Below, one piece after another: positions 41,588-50,672 of a stretch of DNA of 64,000 nt. The first letter of the stretch is position 1, and every line of letters starts with the position of its first letter. The DNA is from G016756615 sp035556195. GTDB taxonomy: Bacteria > Pseudomonadota > Alphaproteobacteria > Rhizobiales > Rhizobiaceae. The DNA lies in contig DATMFK010000067.1 in the NCBI GenBank assembly GCA_035556195.1, positions 62,001-126,000 on the forward strand, in the 5' to 3' direction. The notes beneath the pieces are model-generated. The model was given only the letters and a program-made list of their open reading frames with translations. It was not told where the DNA came from and did no database searches. The translations under genes and the position numbers were made by a program.

Positions 41588-41636
41588 AGAAGTGCATCAC
41601 AATGTGTATTCACTTATGGCGAGAAGTGTGTCTACA
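41588..41636 (+). promoter_or_regulatory. Cluster of three GntR-like half-sites upstream of the HAAT operon
   Basis: AGAAGTGCATCACA (41588-41601), GTGTATTCAC (41604-41613) and AGAAGTGTGTCTACA (41622-41636) repeat the motif found at 24218-24232. They lie 71-119 bp upstream of the binding-protein ATG, suitable for control of the operon by the GntR/FCD regulator encoded at 24332. Confidence 0.5.
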
Positions 41637-41706
41637 TGCCGTCAGCAGAGGGGACCGGAGCGCCTCACGGAGCGGCCGGCCAGAACCAAAACGGAAGGAG
41701 ATCACC

Positions 41707-42798
41707 ATGCACAAAGCCCTATTGGCTGCCGCGTGTCTTGCGCTTGGCAGTGTGCCCGCATTGGCCCAAGAGGTCGTATTGGGCGCGGTCCTGCCGCTGT
41801 CAGGTGCCAGCGCCACGCTCGGCGACGATCAGCGCAGGGGCATCGAACTGGCCGTCGACCAGATCAATGAGAAGGGCGGTGTGCTCGGTGGCCAGAAGCT
41901 GCGCGTCATCATCGAGGATTCCGGCGGTCGCGCTCCCTCGGCGCTCGATGCGGCAAAGAAGCTGGTGACAGTCGACAAGGTCCCGGTGGTGATCGGCGAA
42001 TATTCCTCCGGGATCACAATTCCGGTCGGCCAGTACCTGGTCCAGGAGGGCAAGGTGCATCTCAACATCGGCTCCTCGAGCGGCAAGATCCGGGCGCTGG
42101 GCGACGGATCGTTCAGCCTCATCGGTCTTGATAACGTCTCCTCCGGATTTGCGGCCCAGGACGTGGTCGACAATGGCTGGAAGAAGGCTGCGGTGATCGT
42201 TCCGAACAACGCCTATGGCCAGGGCGTCGCCGAACAGTTCCAGAAGGCGTTCGCCGAACTCGGCGGCGAGGTCGTGACCACCGTCATGTACACAGAAGGC
42301 CAGACCACCTACCGGCGTGAGTTGCAGCAGATCGAACGCGCCGCACCCGACGTCTATGTCTATTCGGCCTATGGCAAGGAGGCCGCAACGATCAATCGCG
42401 AAGCCTTCGAGCTCGGCATAAACGCCACCCCCTGGTACGCCATCTACCTGTCGATGTGCACGTCGGACGCGGATCCGAAATTCGTTCAGGGCCAGTATGG
42501 GCTCGATCTCAACTATATCGGACCTGACGGCAAGGCCTATGAGGAGGCCTATAAGAAGAAGCATGGCGAAGGCTTCAAGACCAGCTTCAACGGTTATGGC
42601 TACGATGCCGTGATGATGGCCGCCGCCGCGATCGAGAAGGCCGGCTCAGCCGAGCCCAAGGCCATCACCGCCGCCCTCAAGGAAGTCGGGAAGGGCTACC
42701 AGGGTGCGACGGGCGACATCACCTTCGATGCCGATCGCCAGCGTTCCAAGCAGCCCTACTTGAAGCTCAAGATCGAGGACGGCGTCCAGACCCGCTAG
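41707..42798 (+). CDS. HAAT periplasmic amino-acid-type binding protein (LivJ-like)
   Basis: This 363-residue protein has a Sec signal peptide MHKALLAAACLALGSVPALA. The mature protein opens with QEVVLGAVLPLSGASATLG, and GIELAVDQINEKGGVLGGQK is a textbook type I periplasmic binding fold. AAGGAGAT-type sequence precedes ATG 41707. It begins a complete HAAT operon. The ligand is probably an amino acid, because the operon is linked to DadA/RidA and the 2-oxo-acid oxidoreductase and shares their putative operator; this is inference. Two strong hairpins follow the stop before livH. Confidence 0.92.
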   Translation: MHKALLAAACLALGSVPALAQEVVLGAVLPLSGASATLGDDQRRGIELAVDQINEKGGVLGGQKLRVIIEDSGGRAPSALDAAKKLVTVDKVPVVIGEYSSGITIPVGQYLVQEGKVHLNIGSSSGKIRALGDGSFSLIGLDNVSSGFAAQDVVDNGWKKAAVIVPNNAYGQGVAEQFQKAFAELGGEVVTTVMYTEGQTTYRRELQQIERAAPDVYVYSAYGKEAATINREAFELGINATPWYAIYLSMCTSDADPKFVQGQYGLDLNYIGPDGKAYEEAYKKKHGEGFKTSFNGYGYDAVMMAAAAIEKAGSAEPKAITAALKEVGKGYQGATGDITFDADRQRSKQPYLKLKIEDGVQTR

Positions 42799-42809
42799 CC
42801 TGTTCGAAG

Positions 42810-42863
42810 CCGGGCTGCTCCGACGCAGCCCGGGGCCTCCGCCTCGCGCCGGGCAACCGGCGC
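42810..42863 (+). other. Two tandem mRNA hairpins between binding-protein and permease genes
   Basis: CCGGGCTGC-(6)-GCAGCCCGG (42810-42833, 9-bp perfect) and GCGCCGG-gcaa-CCGGCGC (42846-42863, 7-bp perfect) occupy most of the 88-bp gap. Such hairpins after a binding-protein gene commonly stabilise the upstream message or attenuate read-through, giving excess binding protein over permease. Confidence 0.65.
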
Positions 42864-42886
42864 GGCGAATTCCTGGAGAAACGAGC

Positions 42887-43780
42887 ATGGTCCAGTTTAT
42901 CGTCGACGTCATCATCCGCGCGGTCGATCTGGCCCTGATCGCCATCGGCCTGAGCAGTGTCTATTCGTTGATCCGCTTTCCGAATGTCGCGCTTGTGCAA
43001 TATGCGACCGCTGGCGCGCTGCTGACGCTCGGTCTGCAAATGACCGGCCTTCCGCTGATCCTGGCGGGCATCGTCGCATGCCTGTCGGTCGGGGCGATCG
43101 CCGTCCTGCTCAATGTCGCGATCTTCGAGCGCCTGTTGCGGGCCGGTTCCGCCATCGCCATGATCGGCTCCCTTGCGCTCAGCATGGTCTTTTCCGCGAT
43201 CTTCCTCGTCACCGCCGGTCCGCGTCCGCAACGCTTCGAGCTGGAGATCAATCCTCCTCTGCGTTTTCTCGGAGCGCGGCTGACAGAGCACCAGCTGATC
43301 TCGGTCGGCATCAGCGCGCTCGCCATCGCCGCCTTCGCGCTGATCCTCTTCCGTACGGATCTCGGCCGCTGCATGCGCGCTACCGCCACCAATTCGGTGC
43401 TCGCGAGCGCCACCGGCATCGACACCCGCAAGGTCACCAACGTCGTGGTGTTCCTTTCGGGCGTGTTGGCGGCGCTCGGCGGGATCGGTCTTTCGGTGAA
43501 GGGCGAGATGAGCGCCCAGCTCGGGCTCGACATGCTGCTGCCCGTATTCGCCGCGGCCATCCTTGGCGGCCTTGGCAATGCTCTCGGCGCAGCCGTCGGC
43601 GCGGTCGTCATCGCCGCTGCCGAAACCATCGTCACCAACGTCAATTTCGGACCTTTGGTAGGGGAATCCTTCCTTTTCATCCCGGCCGCCTACGCTACCG
43701 CCGCATCCTTCCTGTTGCTGGTCGTCGTCCTTCTGTTCAAGCCGTACGGCCTCTTCGTCTCGGAGGTGAAGCGTGTTTGA
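42887..43780 (+). CDS. livH: HAAT-family ABC transporter permease (LivH type)
   Basis: This 297-residue membrane protein has LivH features: GLSSVYSLIRFPNVALVQYA near the N-terminus in place of the usual NFAQGE motif, and AAILGGLGNALGAAVGA in the ATPase-contact loop. TGGAGAAACGAGC precedes the ATG. It overlaps livM by 8 nt. It forms the inner-membrane channel with LivM for the substrate captured by the upstream binding protein. Confidence 0.92.
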   Translation: MVQFIVDVIIRAVDLALIAIGLSSVYSLIRFPNVALVQYATAGALLTLGLQMTGLPLILAGIVACLSVGAIAVLLNVAIFERLLRAGSAIAMIGSLALSMVFSAIFLVTAGPRPQRFELEINPPLRFLGARLTEHQLISVGISALAIAAFALILFRTDLGRCMRATATNSVLASATGIDTRKVTNVVVFLSGVLAALGGIGLSVKGEMSAQLGLDMLLPVFAAAILGGLGNALGAAVGAVVIAAAETIVTNVNFGPLVGESFLFIPAAYATAASFLLLVVVLLFKPYGLFVSEVKRV

Positions 43781-44666
43781 GTTCCTGATCCATGTCGCCA
43801 TCATGGCCTGCCTCTATGGGCTGCTGGCGCTCAGCCTCAACCTGCAGGTCGGCTTCGCCGGGCTCGTCAATTTCGGCCAGATCATCCTGTTCGGCTGCGG
43901 CACCTATGGCGCGTCGATCGCCTTTTCCAACCAGTTCGGGCCGTTCGGCGGCATCCTGCTCGGCGTGGTGTTCGCGCTTGTCGTCGCCATGGCCTTCGCC
44001 CGTCTTGGCCGAAATCTCGGCGCGGATTACTGGGGCATCGCCACGCTCGCGGTCGCCGAGGTGCTGCGCATCCTCGCCAACAACGAGGCATGGCTGACCG
44101 GCGGCGCCCAGGGCGTCGGCGGCATACCGCTGATCTTCGGCAACATGCCGCGCCCGGCCGGCCCGCTGATGACGCTCGGCCTGTGCCTCGCCTTGCTGCT
44201 CGTCGCATGGTGGCTGTGCAATCGGGTGACCACCAGCCGTTACGGTCTGGCGCTCAAGCTGATGCGCGAGGAGCCGCAACTGGCTGCGTCGCTCGGCTAC
44301 GACATCGGAGCTCTGAAGACGCAGACGCTGATGGTCGCCGCGGTCATGGCTGCTGCCTCAGGTTTCGTCTTCGCCCACTATGTCACTTTCGTCGGGCCCG
44401 ATCAGCTGGTCAGCTCCGAGACATTCCTGATCTGGGCGATGGTGATCATCGGCGGCTCGGGCAATCACCTCGGCGCGATCGTCGGCGCCGTGCTGATGCA
44501 GTTCCTCTTCGCTTTCGTGCCTTTCGTGAAGGATGCTTTCGACCTGCCGTCCGAATATGTCGCCGCCATGCGGCTGACTCTGGTCGGCGCCGGCCTGCTT
44601 GCCTTCCTGATGTGGCGCACGCAGGGTCTGGTTCCCGAGCGCATTGGGGAGAAGCGCAATGGCTGA
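43773..44666 (+). CDS. livM: HAAT-family ABC transporter permease (LivM type)
   Basis: This 297-residue permease starts at GTG 43773 with GGAGGTGA upstream, overlapping the livH end. The LivM signature LNLQVGFAGLVNFGQIILFG and the C-terminal IIGGSGNHLGAIVGA loop are present. The protein lacks the longer N-terminal extension of E. coli LivM, like many alphaproteobacterial members. It overlaps livG by 8 nt. Confidence 0.92.
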   Translation: MFEFLIHVAIMACLYGLLALSLNLQVGFAGLVNFGQIILFGCGTYGASIAFSNQFGPFGGILLGVVFALVVAMAFARLGRNLGADYWGIATLAVAEVLRILANNEAWLTGGAQGVGGIPLIFGNMPRPAGPLMTLGLCLALLLVAWWLCNRVTTSRYGLALKLMREEPQLAASLGYDIGALKTQTLMVAAVMAAASGFVFAHYVTFVGPDQLVSSETFLIWAMVIIGGSGNHLGAIVGAVLMQFLFAFVPFVKDAFDLPSEYVAAMRLTLVGAGLLAFLMWRTQGLVPERIGEKRNG

Positions 44667-45420
44667 CGCCCTGTTGAAGGTCGACCGCGTCGCCAAGGCG
44701 TTCGGTGCCCATAAGGTCCTGGCCGACGTGCGATTCCAAGTCCAGGCCGGCGAGATCGTCGGCCTGCTCGGACCGAATGGCTCCGGCAAATCGACTTTGC
44801 TCAACATCGTCTCAGGCTTTTCCCGGCCGGATGCCGGCGGGATTGTGTTCGTCGGCGAAGAAATTGCCGGCATGCCGTCTTTCCAGATCGCCAGGCACGG
44901 CCTGGTGCGTACGTTCCAGTTGCCTTCGATGCCGCACCGCATGACCGTGCGCGAGGTCTTGCGTGCCGGATCGCGCGACGCGGCGTCCCTTCTCGACGCC
45001 TTCACGGGCAGATCCGGCAGCGATGCGGAAGTCGAAGAGCTGATCGAACAGTTCGCGTTGGGGCCTGTCGCCCATCAGCCGGCAAGCTCCTTGTCGGGCG
45101 GCCAGAAGAAGCTGCTCTCGATCGCGCTCGCCCTTCGAACGCGACCAAGGCTGCTCTGCCTCGACGAACCGACAGCCGGCGTTCATCCTCAACTTCGGAG
45201 CCGCATGGTCGGGCTTCTCGAGGACTTCAACCGGCGGGGCGTCGCCATGCTGGTCGTCGAACACGACATGCATTTCATCCGTGAGCTCTGCGGCCGTTGC
45301 ATCGTGCTCGACCGTGGCGAGATCATTGCCGATTGCGCCCCCGTTGAGCTCACCGAAAACGAGCGGGTGGTCGAAGCCTATCTCGGCAAGTCTGTGGAGA
45401 GGCAGAAGGTGTCGGCATGA
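44659..45420 (+). CDS. livG: HAAT-family ABC transporter ATP-binding protein (LivG type)
   Basis: This 253-residue ATPase has Walker A GPNGSGKST, the LivG-like GLVRTFQLPSMPHRMTVREV segment, signature LSGGQKKLLSIALAL, Walker B LLCLDEPTAG and H-loop VEHDMHF. ATG 44659 is chosen because GGAGAAGCGC precedes it; the in-frame GTG at 44644 lies deeper in livM. Its stop overlaps the livF ATG (ATGA). Confidence 0.92.
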   Translation: MADALLKVDRVAKAFGAHKVLADVRFQVQAGEIVGLLGPNGSGKSTLLNIVSGFSRPDAGGIVFVGEEIAGMPSFQIARHGLVRTFQLPSMPHRMTVREVLRAGSRDAASLLDAFTGRSGSDAEVEELIEQFALGPVAHQPASSLSGGQKKLLSIALALRTRPRLLCLDEPTAGVHPQLRSRMVGLLEDFNRRGVAMLVVEHDMHFIRELCGRCIVLDRGEIIADCAPVELTENERVVEAYLGKSVERQKVSA

Positions 45421-46172
45421 TCCGCGTCGATAATGTGCGCGCCGGCTATGGCGACGGGCCTGACATTCTTCAGGGCATCGATCTCAGCGCCGCGTCAGGC
45501 GAGATCGTCACGATCCTCGGGCCCAACGGTTGCGGCAAGTCCACGCTGCTCAAATGCATTGCCGGCTTCGTCAGGCCGCGCGGCGGCACTGTGGAAATGG
45601 GAGGGAAGGACGTCAGCATCGTTCCCGTCCATGACAAGGTGATGCACCACCGCATGGGCTTCGTGCCTCAGACCGACAACGTCTTTTCGACGCTGACCGT
45701 GAGCGACAACATCCTGCTCGGAGCCCGGCACGTGCCGCCGGCGGAACGGCATTCCCGCTATGCCGAGTTGATGGCGCAATATCCGACGCTTGCCTCGAAG
45801 CAGGACCGCAAGGCCTCCGCGCTTTCGGGCGGCGAACGCCAGATCCTCTCGCTAGCGCGCGCCTTGATCTCCAATCCGAAGGTGCTGCTTCTCGACGAGC
45901 CTTCCGCGGGCCTGTCGCCGCTGATGATGCATGAGGTCTTTGCCGCCATCGCGGCGATCCGCGATCGCACCGGCATGTGCATCGTCATGGTCGAGCAGAA
46001 TGCCTTCGAGGCGCTTGGCGTCTCCGACCGCGCCTACGTGCTATCCTTGGGCAAGGTGGCGATCGAAGGCCGTTCGCAGGATCTGCTCGCCGATCCTGCG
46101 ATGCGCCATCTCTATCTCGGAGGCGAGCCGCCCACCGCCGAACGCGATCCCCGGCTCGCCCTCGTCGGCTGA
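45417..46172 (+). CDS. livF: HAAT-family ABC transporter ATP-binding protein (LivF type)
   Basis: This 251-residue ATPase has Walker A GPNGCGKST, signature LSGGERQILSLARAL, Walker B VLLLDEPSAGLSP and H-loop VEQNAFEAL. The start ATG overlaps the livG stop. It completes the five-component transporter and is followed after 39 nt by a maleate isomerase-family gene that is likely in the same operon. Confidence 0.92.
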   Translation: MIRVDNVRAGYGDGPDILQGIDLSAASGEIVTILGPNGCGKSTLLKCIAGFVRPRGGTVEMGGKDVSIVPVHDKVMHHRMGFVPQTDNVFSTLTVSDNILLGARHVPPAERHSRYAELMAQYPTLASKQDRKASALSGGERQILSLARALISNPKVLLLDEPSAGLSPLMMHEVFAAIAAIRDRTGMCIVMVEQNAFEALGVSDRAYVLSLGKVAIEGRSQDLLADPAMRHLYLGGEPPTAERDPRLALVG

Positions 46173-46211
46173 CACCCGCAACCCGCAGACCCCAGACAGA
46201 AAGGGCAGATC

Positions 46212-47006
46212 ATGACAATCGCTGTGCAGCCTGCCGGCCAAGCCGGGCTCGTTTCGAACACCGAGAACATCCCCTTCGAAACGGACGATGGCGTCGGCCG
46301 CGTCGCCAATCTCGGCCTTCTCGTGCTGCGCACGGATCAGACCATAGAGGACGAGTTCCGCTTCGCCCTGCCTGATGGCGTCGCACTCTACGGAGCCCGG
46401 CTGAATTCGCCGGTCGAGATCACGCCGGACAATCTTCGCAAGATGGAGGCGGATATTCCCGGCACCGTCGGGCTCCTGCCTGACGTGCGCTTCGACGTCA
46501 TCGGTTTCGGCTGCACGTCGGGCGCCCTCGTCATCGGCGAGGATCAGGTCGCCGGGCGGGTGCGGGAAGCGATGCCCGAGGTTAAGGTCACCGATCCGGT
46601 GACGGCGGCGCTCGCCGCCTTCAAGTCGCTCGGCGCGAAGCGGGTCGCGCTGCTCACGCCCTATATCGCCACGATAAACCATTCGCTGCGCGACGCCTTC
46701 ATCGCGCGCGGGCTCGAGATCCCGGTCATGGGGTCGTTCAACGAGCCCGACGACAATCGCGTCGCCCGCATCACCGCCGCTTCGATCGAGAAGGCGATCA
46801 TCGACGTCGGTTCTTCCGACGCGTGCGATGCAGTCTTCGTGTCTTGCACGAGCCTTCGCGTTGCCCGGATCGCCGAACGGGTCGAGGCCAGGCTTGGCAA
46901 GCCCGTGACGTCGAGCAATCATGCCATGGCCTGGCATATGCTTCGCCTCGGCGGATACGACAAGCCTATCGAGGGTCTCGGCGCGCTGTATCGCGGCGGG
47001 CTCTGA
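46212..47006 (+). CDS. Maleate isomerase / arylmalonate decarboxylase / EutA-family protein, both cysteines present
   Basis: This 264-residue Asp/Glu racemase-superfamily protein carries a cysteine in each half-site: VIGFGCTSGALVIG and AVFVSCTSLRVARI. Two cysteines match maleate cis-trans isomerases and racemases, whereas arylmalonate decarboxylase uses one. Length and the first motif also resemble EutA of ectoine-utilisation loci. AGAAAGGG precedes the ATG, 39 nt after livF, so it is probably the last gene of the HAAT operon and acts on the imported compound. A racemase role feeding D-amino acid dehydrogenase is an attractive but untested option. Confidence 0.82.
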   Translation: MTIAVQPAGQAGLVSNTENIPFETDDGVGRVANLGLLVLRTDQTIEDEFRFALPDGVALYGARLNSPVEITPDNLRKMEADIPGTVGLLPDVRFDVIGFGCTSGALVIGEDQVAGRVREAMPEVKVTDPVTAALAAFKSLGAKRVALLTPYIATINHSLRDAFIARGLEIPVMGSFNEPDDNRVARITAASIEKAIIDVGSSDACDAVFVSCTSLRVARIAERVEARLGKPVTSSNHAMAWHMLRLGGYDKPIEGLGALYRGGL

Positions 47007-47082
47007 CGTCACTCGATCGACTGGGCGCGGCGCTCGCTCCGCCGTGCCTCGCAGGATGACACCCGCGGCCCGTGCGCCGAGT

Positions 47083-50000
47083 CTATTGCAGGTCGGCCAG
47101 GAGGCGCCGCGCCGCGACGAGGTCTGGGGTCTCGGCGCCTTCGCCAAACCATCGATAGATCGGCGTCAGCATGTCCCTCGCTTTCCGCCAATCGCCGCGC
47201 CCAGCGAGCAGCCTTGCTCGAGCGACGGTGGCGCGAAGCTCCGGCAGTTTGGCGCCCTGGGTCGCCGCGATTTCGATTGCCGTCTCGAATTCGGCGTCGG
47301 CCTGCTGCTCCGCCTTCGCGGGCCCGGCAAGCAGCAGTTCGCCCCGCTCGCGATGGAGTTCGGCGTTGCACCAGCTTTCATGGCTCGCTTCCGCCGTGGC
47401 AAGCGCGTCTTCGATGAGCCTGAGGCCCGTCGCCTCGTCGCCCATCCGGCGATGCATCGCGGCATAGACCCCGAGATAGTGCGGGATTCGCAGGCCCGCG
47501 CCGGTATGTCGGAAACTCTCCAGCGCGCGCTGGTAGCCGGTCAGGTTCTCCGGGAGCTCGCGGATTTCGGCGGCAGCCCAGGCACAAACGAGATCGCTCC
47601 AGGCTCGATAGTAGTCGAAGCCGAAGGTCGCGCAAATGTCCCGCGCTTCCTCCGCCGGTTCCAGCGCGGCCCCCGGCTCCCCTCGGAACTGACGCAGCAT
47701 CGCAAGATAGGCCAGCGCAAGCGCGATGGTGAACGGGTGTGCGACCTCTCGCGCTATGGCCAGCCCTTCTTCCGCGCTCCGAAGCGCCCGGACAGGGTAG
47801 CCGAGGTGCCAGTCGCAATGCGAGATATAGGCACGGCAGAACACGCCCATGTTCATGCCATAGATCTCGGAATGATAACGGCCGTGATTCTCCCCGGCCT
47901 CCATGCTCCGATCCAGCCAGCGCCGGGCGGTCTGGAACCGACCGAGATGAAAGGTGAGGGCGCCTGCCAGGTGATAGCCCTCCGTCAAGAGCCCCGGCTC
48001 GCCGCTCTGCTCGGCGAGCGCCACGGTCTCGTCCGCCAGGGCGGTCGCTTCCCGCAGATTGGCCCGTACGTGAAAGACGAAGCCGAGGCCTCGCAGGGCG
48101 ACGAACAGTTCGCCCGGGCTTTTCAATTCGCGGCTGAGTTCCTGGGCGCGCTGGTACGCCGCCTCGGCGTCGTTCGAGGCGAAACCCTTGGTGGCGAGCA
48201 ACGGCCCCCCGAGAGCAAGTTGCAGCGCCAGTTCGAGCCGAGAGCGCGATTCGCCGGGAGGCGATGCCTGCAGGCTGTCTATACCGGCATTCAAATGCGC
48301 GATCGCCTCGACATTGGCCGAGCGTGCGGCCGCCCGGCGGCCGGCCTGCAACCAGAACGGGGCGGCCTTTTCGAGCAGCCCAGCCTCGCCGAGGTGGCGG
48401 GCAACGAGCTCAGGCTGCGCTTCGATAAGCTGGGGGAATTGTTCGAGGAGGGCCGAGGCGACCTGCTCATGCAGCTCCTGGCGCCGGCGCTTGAGCAGGC
48501 TTCCGTAGGCGGCATCGCGCACCAGGGCGTGCTTGAAGACATAGCTCGCCGCCGGAGCCGTTCCGCGCCTGAAGATGATCCCCGCATCGGCGAGACGTTC
48601 GAGCGCCGCGCCGAGATCGTCCTCGGAGAGGGGCGCTACGGCAGCAAGCACCTGGTGGTCGAACTCGCGGCCGATACAAGCTCCGATCTGGGCGATCTCC
48701 TTGACCGGAGCGAGACGGTCGAGACGCGCCATCAACGAATCCTGCAGCGTTGCCGGAATGGCGAGCGAAGGCAGCGGGCCCGAGAGCGCGTAGCGATCGC
48801 CGCAGTCGCGGAGCAGGCCGGTTTCGAGAACCGCCCGAGTGAGTTCCTCAGCAAAGAGCGGCACGCCCTCCGTCCTTTCAAGGATCTGGTTTAGAACCAC
48901 GGGCGGAATGGCCTTGCCTTTCGCGACGCGCTCGACGAGCGACTTGGCCTGGAGTGGCGGCAACCGCTCCAATTCAACGGACGTGACTTGCGGCAGCTCC
49001 GCCCAGTTCGGCGAGAAACCTGGCCTGGAAGTAACGACCAGCAGCGCGGGCAGGGACCGCAGGCGCCGGACCATCTGATCGAAGAGCTCGCCGGAGGTCG
49101 GGTCCAGCCAGTGCGCATCTTCCAGGACCATGAGGAGCGGACTGCGCCTTGCCATGCCTTCCAACTGCGCAAGCAAGGTCTGGAAGAGCTGCGCCTTTCT
49201 CTCTTCCGGCGACATGTCCGGAACGCTGACGCCATTCGAGATGCCGAGAAGATCCGCGAATAATGCGATCTCGTCGCCTGAAACGTCCTCGACGCACTCC
49301 CGAAGATACGAAGCGAGGAGCTTGAGGCGCTTCTCCCAGGTGTCGCCGGGCACGAATTGCGCGCTCCGTTCTATTTGCGTTATGAACGGATGAAGAGCGC
49401 TGCTGCCGTGCTGAGGCGAGCAGTCGTAGCCTACCCACGTGATCGGTTCGGCCTTGAGCGCCTCGCGAAGCGCGTGGACCAGTCGCGATTTGCCAATGCC
49501 GGCCTCGCCGCGGATCAGGACGATTTGCCCTTCTCCCTGCTTGGCTTGCCCCCATGCCGACAGGACCAGTTCGAGTTCCTCGCTGCGTCCAACAAGGGGC
49601 GACAGTTCCGCGCCGTGAAGAGCTTCAAACCGATTGTCCGCACCGCCTTCGCCGACGACGAGCCATGCGTTCACAGGCTCGCTGAACCCCTTGAGGTTGT
49701 AAGCATCGGGTCCGGCAAGCTCGAACAGGCTGCCGACCAGGCGGCGGGTGCTTTCCGCGATGACGACGCTATTGGGATGGGCCACCTGTTGCAGGCGGGC
49801 TGCAAGGTTGGGTGTGTCTCCCGCTACCTCCTCCCGGATCGCGCCCGCACCGATGAGGTCGCCGACGACGACGAGCCCGGTTGCTATTCCAACGCGGGCG
49901 GAAAGACGCTCGCCCGACCGCCCAGCCGTTTCGGCGAGAGCTTTCGTGATCGCCAGGCCGGCGCGTATGGCCCGTTCAGCTGCGTTTTCGCTGGCGCGAG

Positions 50001-50403
50001 GCCAGCCGAAATAGGCAAGAACGCCGTCTCCCAGGAATTTGGCGACATGCCCCTCGAAGCGGACGATTTCCCTGGCCACGAGATCCCGGAAGGAATGCAG
50101 GGTTTCCCCGAGTTCCTCCGGATCGAGTCGGGCGCTCAACTCGGTCGATCCGACGAGGTCGACGAAGACGAGGGTGAGTTGACGGCGCTCGGCCGAACCG
50201 CGGGGGGCATGTTCCCCCGCTCCCCCCTGCAGGAGCTTTATCGCATCGAGAATCCTGCGCCGGTCGCCGACGGCCGCGACGCCGATCTCCCTTAGATCGT
50301 CGACGGTCAGGAGCGGCAGCACGTCCATGTCGACGGCATGGCTGCGAAACGCCTGCTCATAGGATGGCAGGCCGAGACCGCGTAGCCAGTCGCCGATGTC
50401 CAC
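47083..50403 (-). CDS. SAM-domain / class III adenylate cyclase / AAA ATPase / TPR protein
   Basis: This is a 1106-residue multidomain signalling protein. SAM domain: residues ~1-60 (IGDWLRGLGLPSYEQAF). Class III cyclase domain: ~75-250, with metal aspartates in FVDLVGSTE and KFLGDGVLAYFG, and the DTPNLAARLQ segment supplying the N and R catalytic residues, so it looks active. AAA/STAND-type ATPase: from ~270, with P-loop GEAGIGKSRL near 297. TPR-like helical repeats fill ~640-1106. The start is GTG 50403. It lies alone between convergent and divergent neighbours. These large cyclase-ATPase proteins are common in rhizobia; stimulus and partner are unknown. Confidence 0.9.
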   Translation of the reverse strand: MDIGDWLRGLGLPSYEQAFRSHAVDMDVLPLLTVDDLREIGVAAVGDRRRILDAIKLLQGGAGEHAPRGSAERRQLTLVFVDLVGSTELSARLDPEELGETLHSFRDLVAREIVRFEGHVAKFLGDGVLAYFGWPRASENAAERAIRAGLAITKALAETAGRSGERLSARVGIATGLVVVGDLIGAGAIREEVAGDTPNLAARLQQVAHPNSVVIAESTRRLVGSLFELAGPDAYNLKGFSEPVNAWLVVGEGGADNRFEALHGAELSPLVGRSEELELVLSAWGQAKQGEGQIVLIRGEAGIGKSRLVHALREALKAEPITWVGYDCSPQHGSSALHPFITQIERSAQFVPGDTWEKRLKLLASYLRECVEDVSGDEIALFADLLGISNGVSVPDMSPEERKAQLFQTLLAQLEGMARRSPLLMVLEDAHWLDPTSGELFDQMVRRLRSLPALLVVTSRPGFSPNWAELPQVTSVELERLPPLQAKSLVERVAKGKAIPPVVLNQILERTEGVPLFAEELTRAVLETGLLRDCGDRYALSGPLPSLAIPATLQDSLMARLDRLAPVKEIAQIGACIGREFDHQVLAAVAPLSEDDLGAALERLADAGIIFRRGTAPAASYVFKHALVRDAAYGSLLKRRRQELHEQVASALLEQFPQLIEAQPELVARHLGEAGLLEKAAPFWLQAGRRAAARSANVEAIAHLNAGIDSLQASPPGESRSRLELALQLALGGPLLATKGFASNDAEAAYQRAQELSRELKSPGELFVALRGLGFVFHVRANLREATALADETVALAEQSGEPGLLTEGYHLAGALTFHLGRFQTARRWLDRSMEAGENHGRYHSEIYGMNMGVFCRAYISHCDWHLGYPVRALRSAEEGLAIAREVAHPFTIALALAYLAMLRQFRGEPGAALEPAEEARDICATFGFDYYRAWSDLVCAWAAAEIRELPENLTGYQRALESFRHTGAGLRIPHYLGVYAAMHRRMGDEATGLRLIEDALATAEASHESWCNAELHRERGELLLAGPAKAEQQADAEFETAIEIAATQGAKLPELRATVARARLLAGRGDWRKARDMLTPIYRWFGEGAETPDLVAARRLLADLQ

Positions 50404-50569
50404 CTCCGGCTCACCCGCTCAAGTTCGGAGCGCAATAGCCGTCAGGATAACGCACCGGGTGTCCATAGGAAAGGATTCGACATCACCCCTTCGGCGTATC
50501 AACCATCCGTTAATCGTGTCCGTACATGCTGATGACGTCGGGCAGCGTTGCGTATCTCCCGACGGCGAC

Positions 50570-50614
50570 GGCAAGTGGCGGTTTTCCCAATGGCCGCCTC
50601 AGGCAACACTTGCC
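50570..50614 (-). terminator. Stem-loop in the 269-bp cyclase-xre intergenic region
   Basis: GGCAAGTG (50570-50577) and CACTTGCC (50607-50614) pair around an inner GGCGG/CCGCC stem. It lies 59 bp beyond the xre-like stop on the minus strand and may end that transcript. Nothing else recognisable was seen in 50404-50672. Confidence 0.4.
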
Positions 50615-50672
50615 GGCGCGTCCGATGCGCAACGGCTTAGCAGTGCGGAAAAGCCGGCGAGCTGACAGGTCC

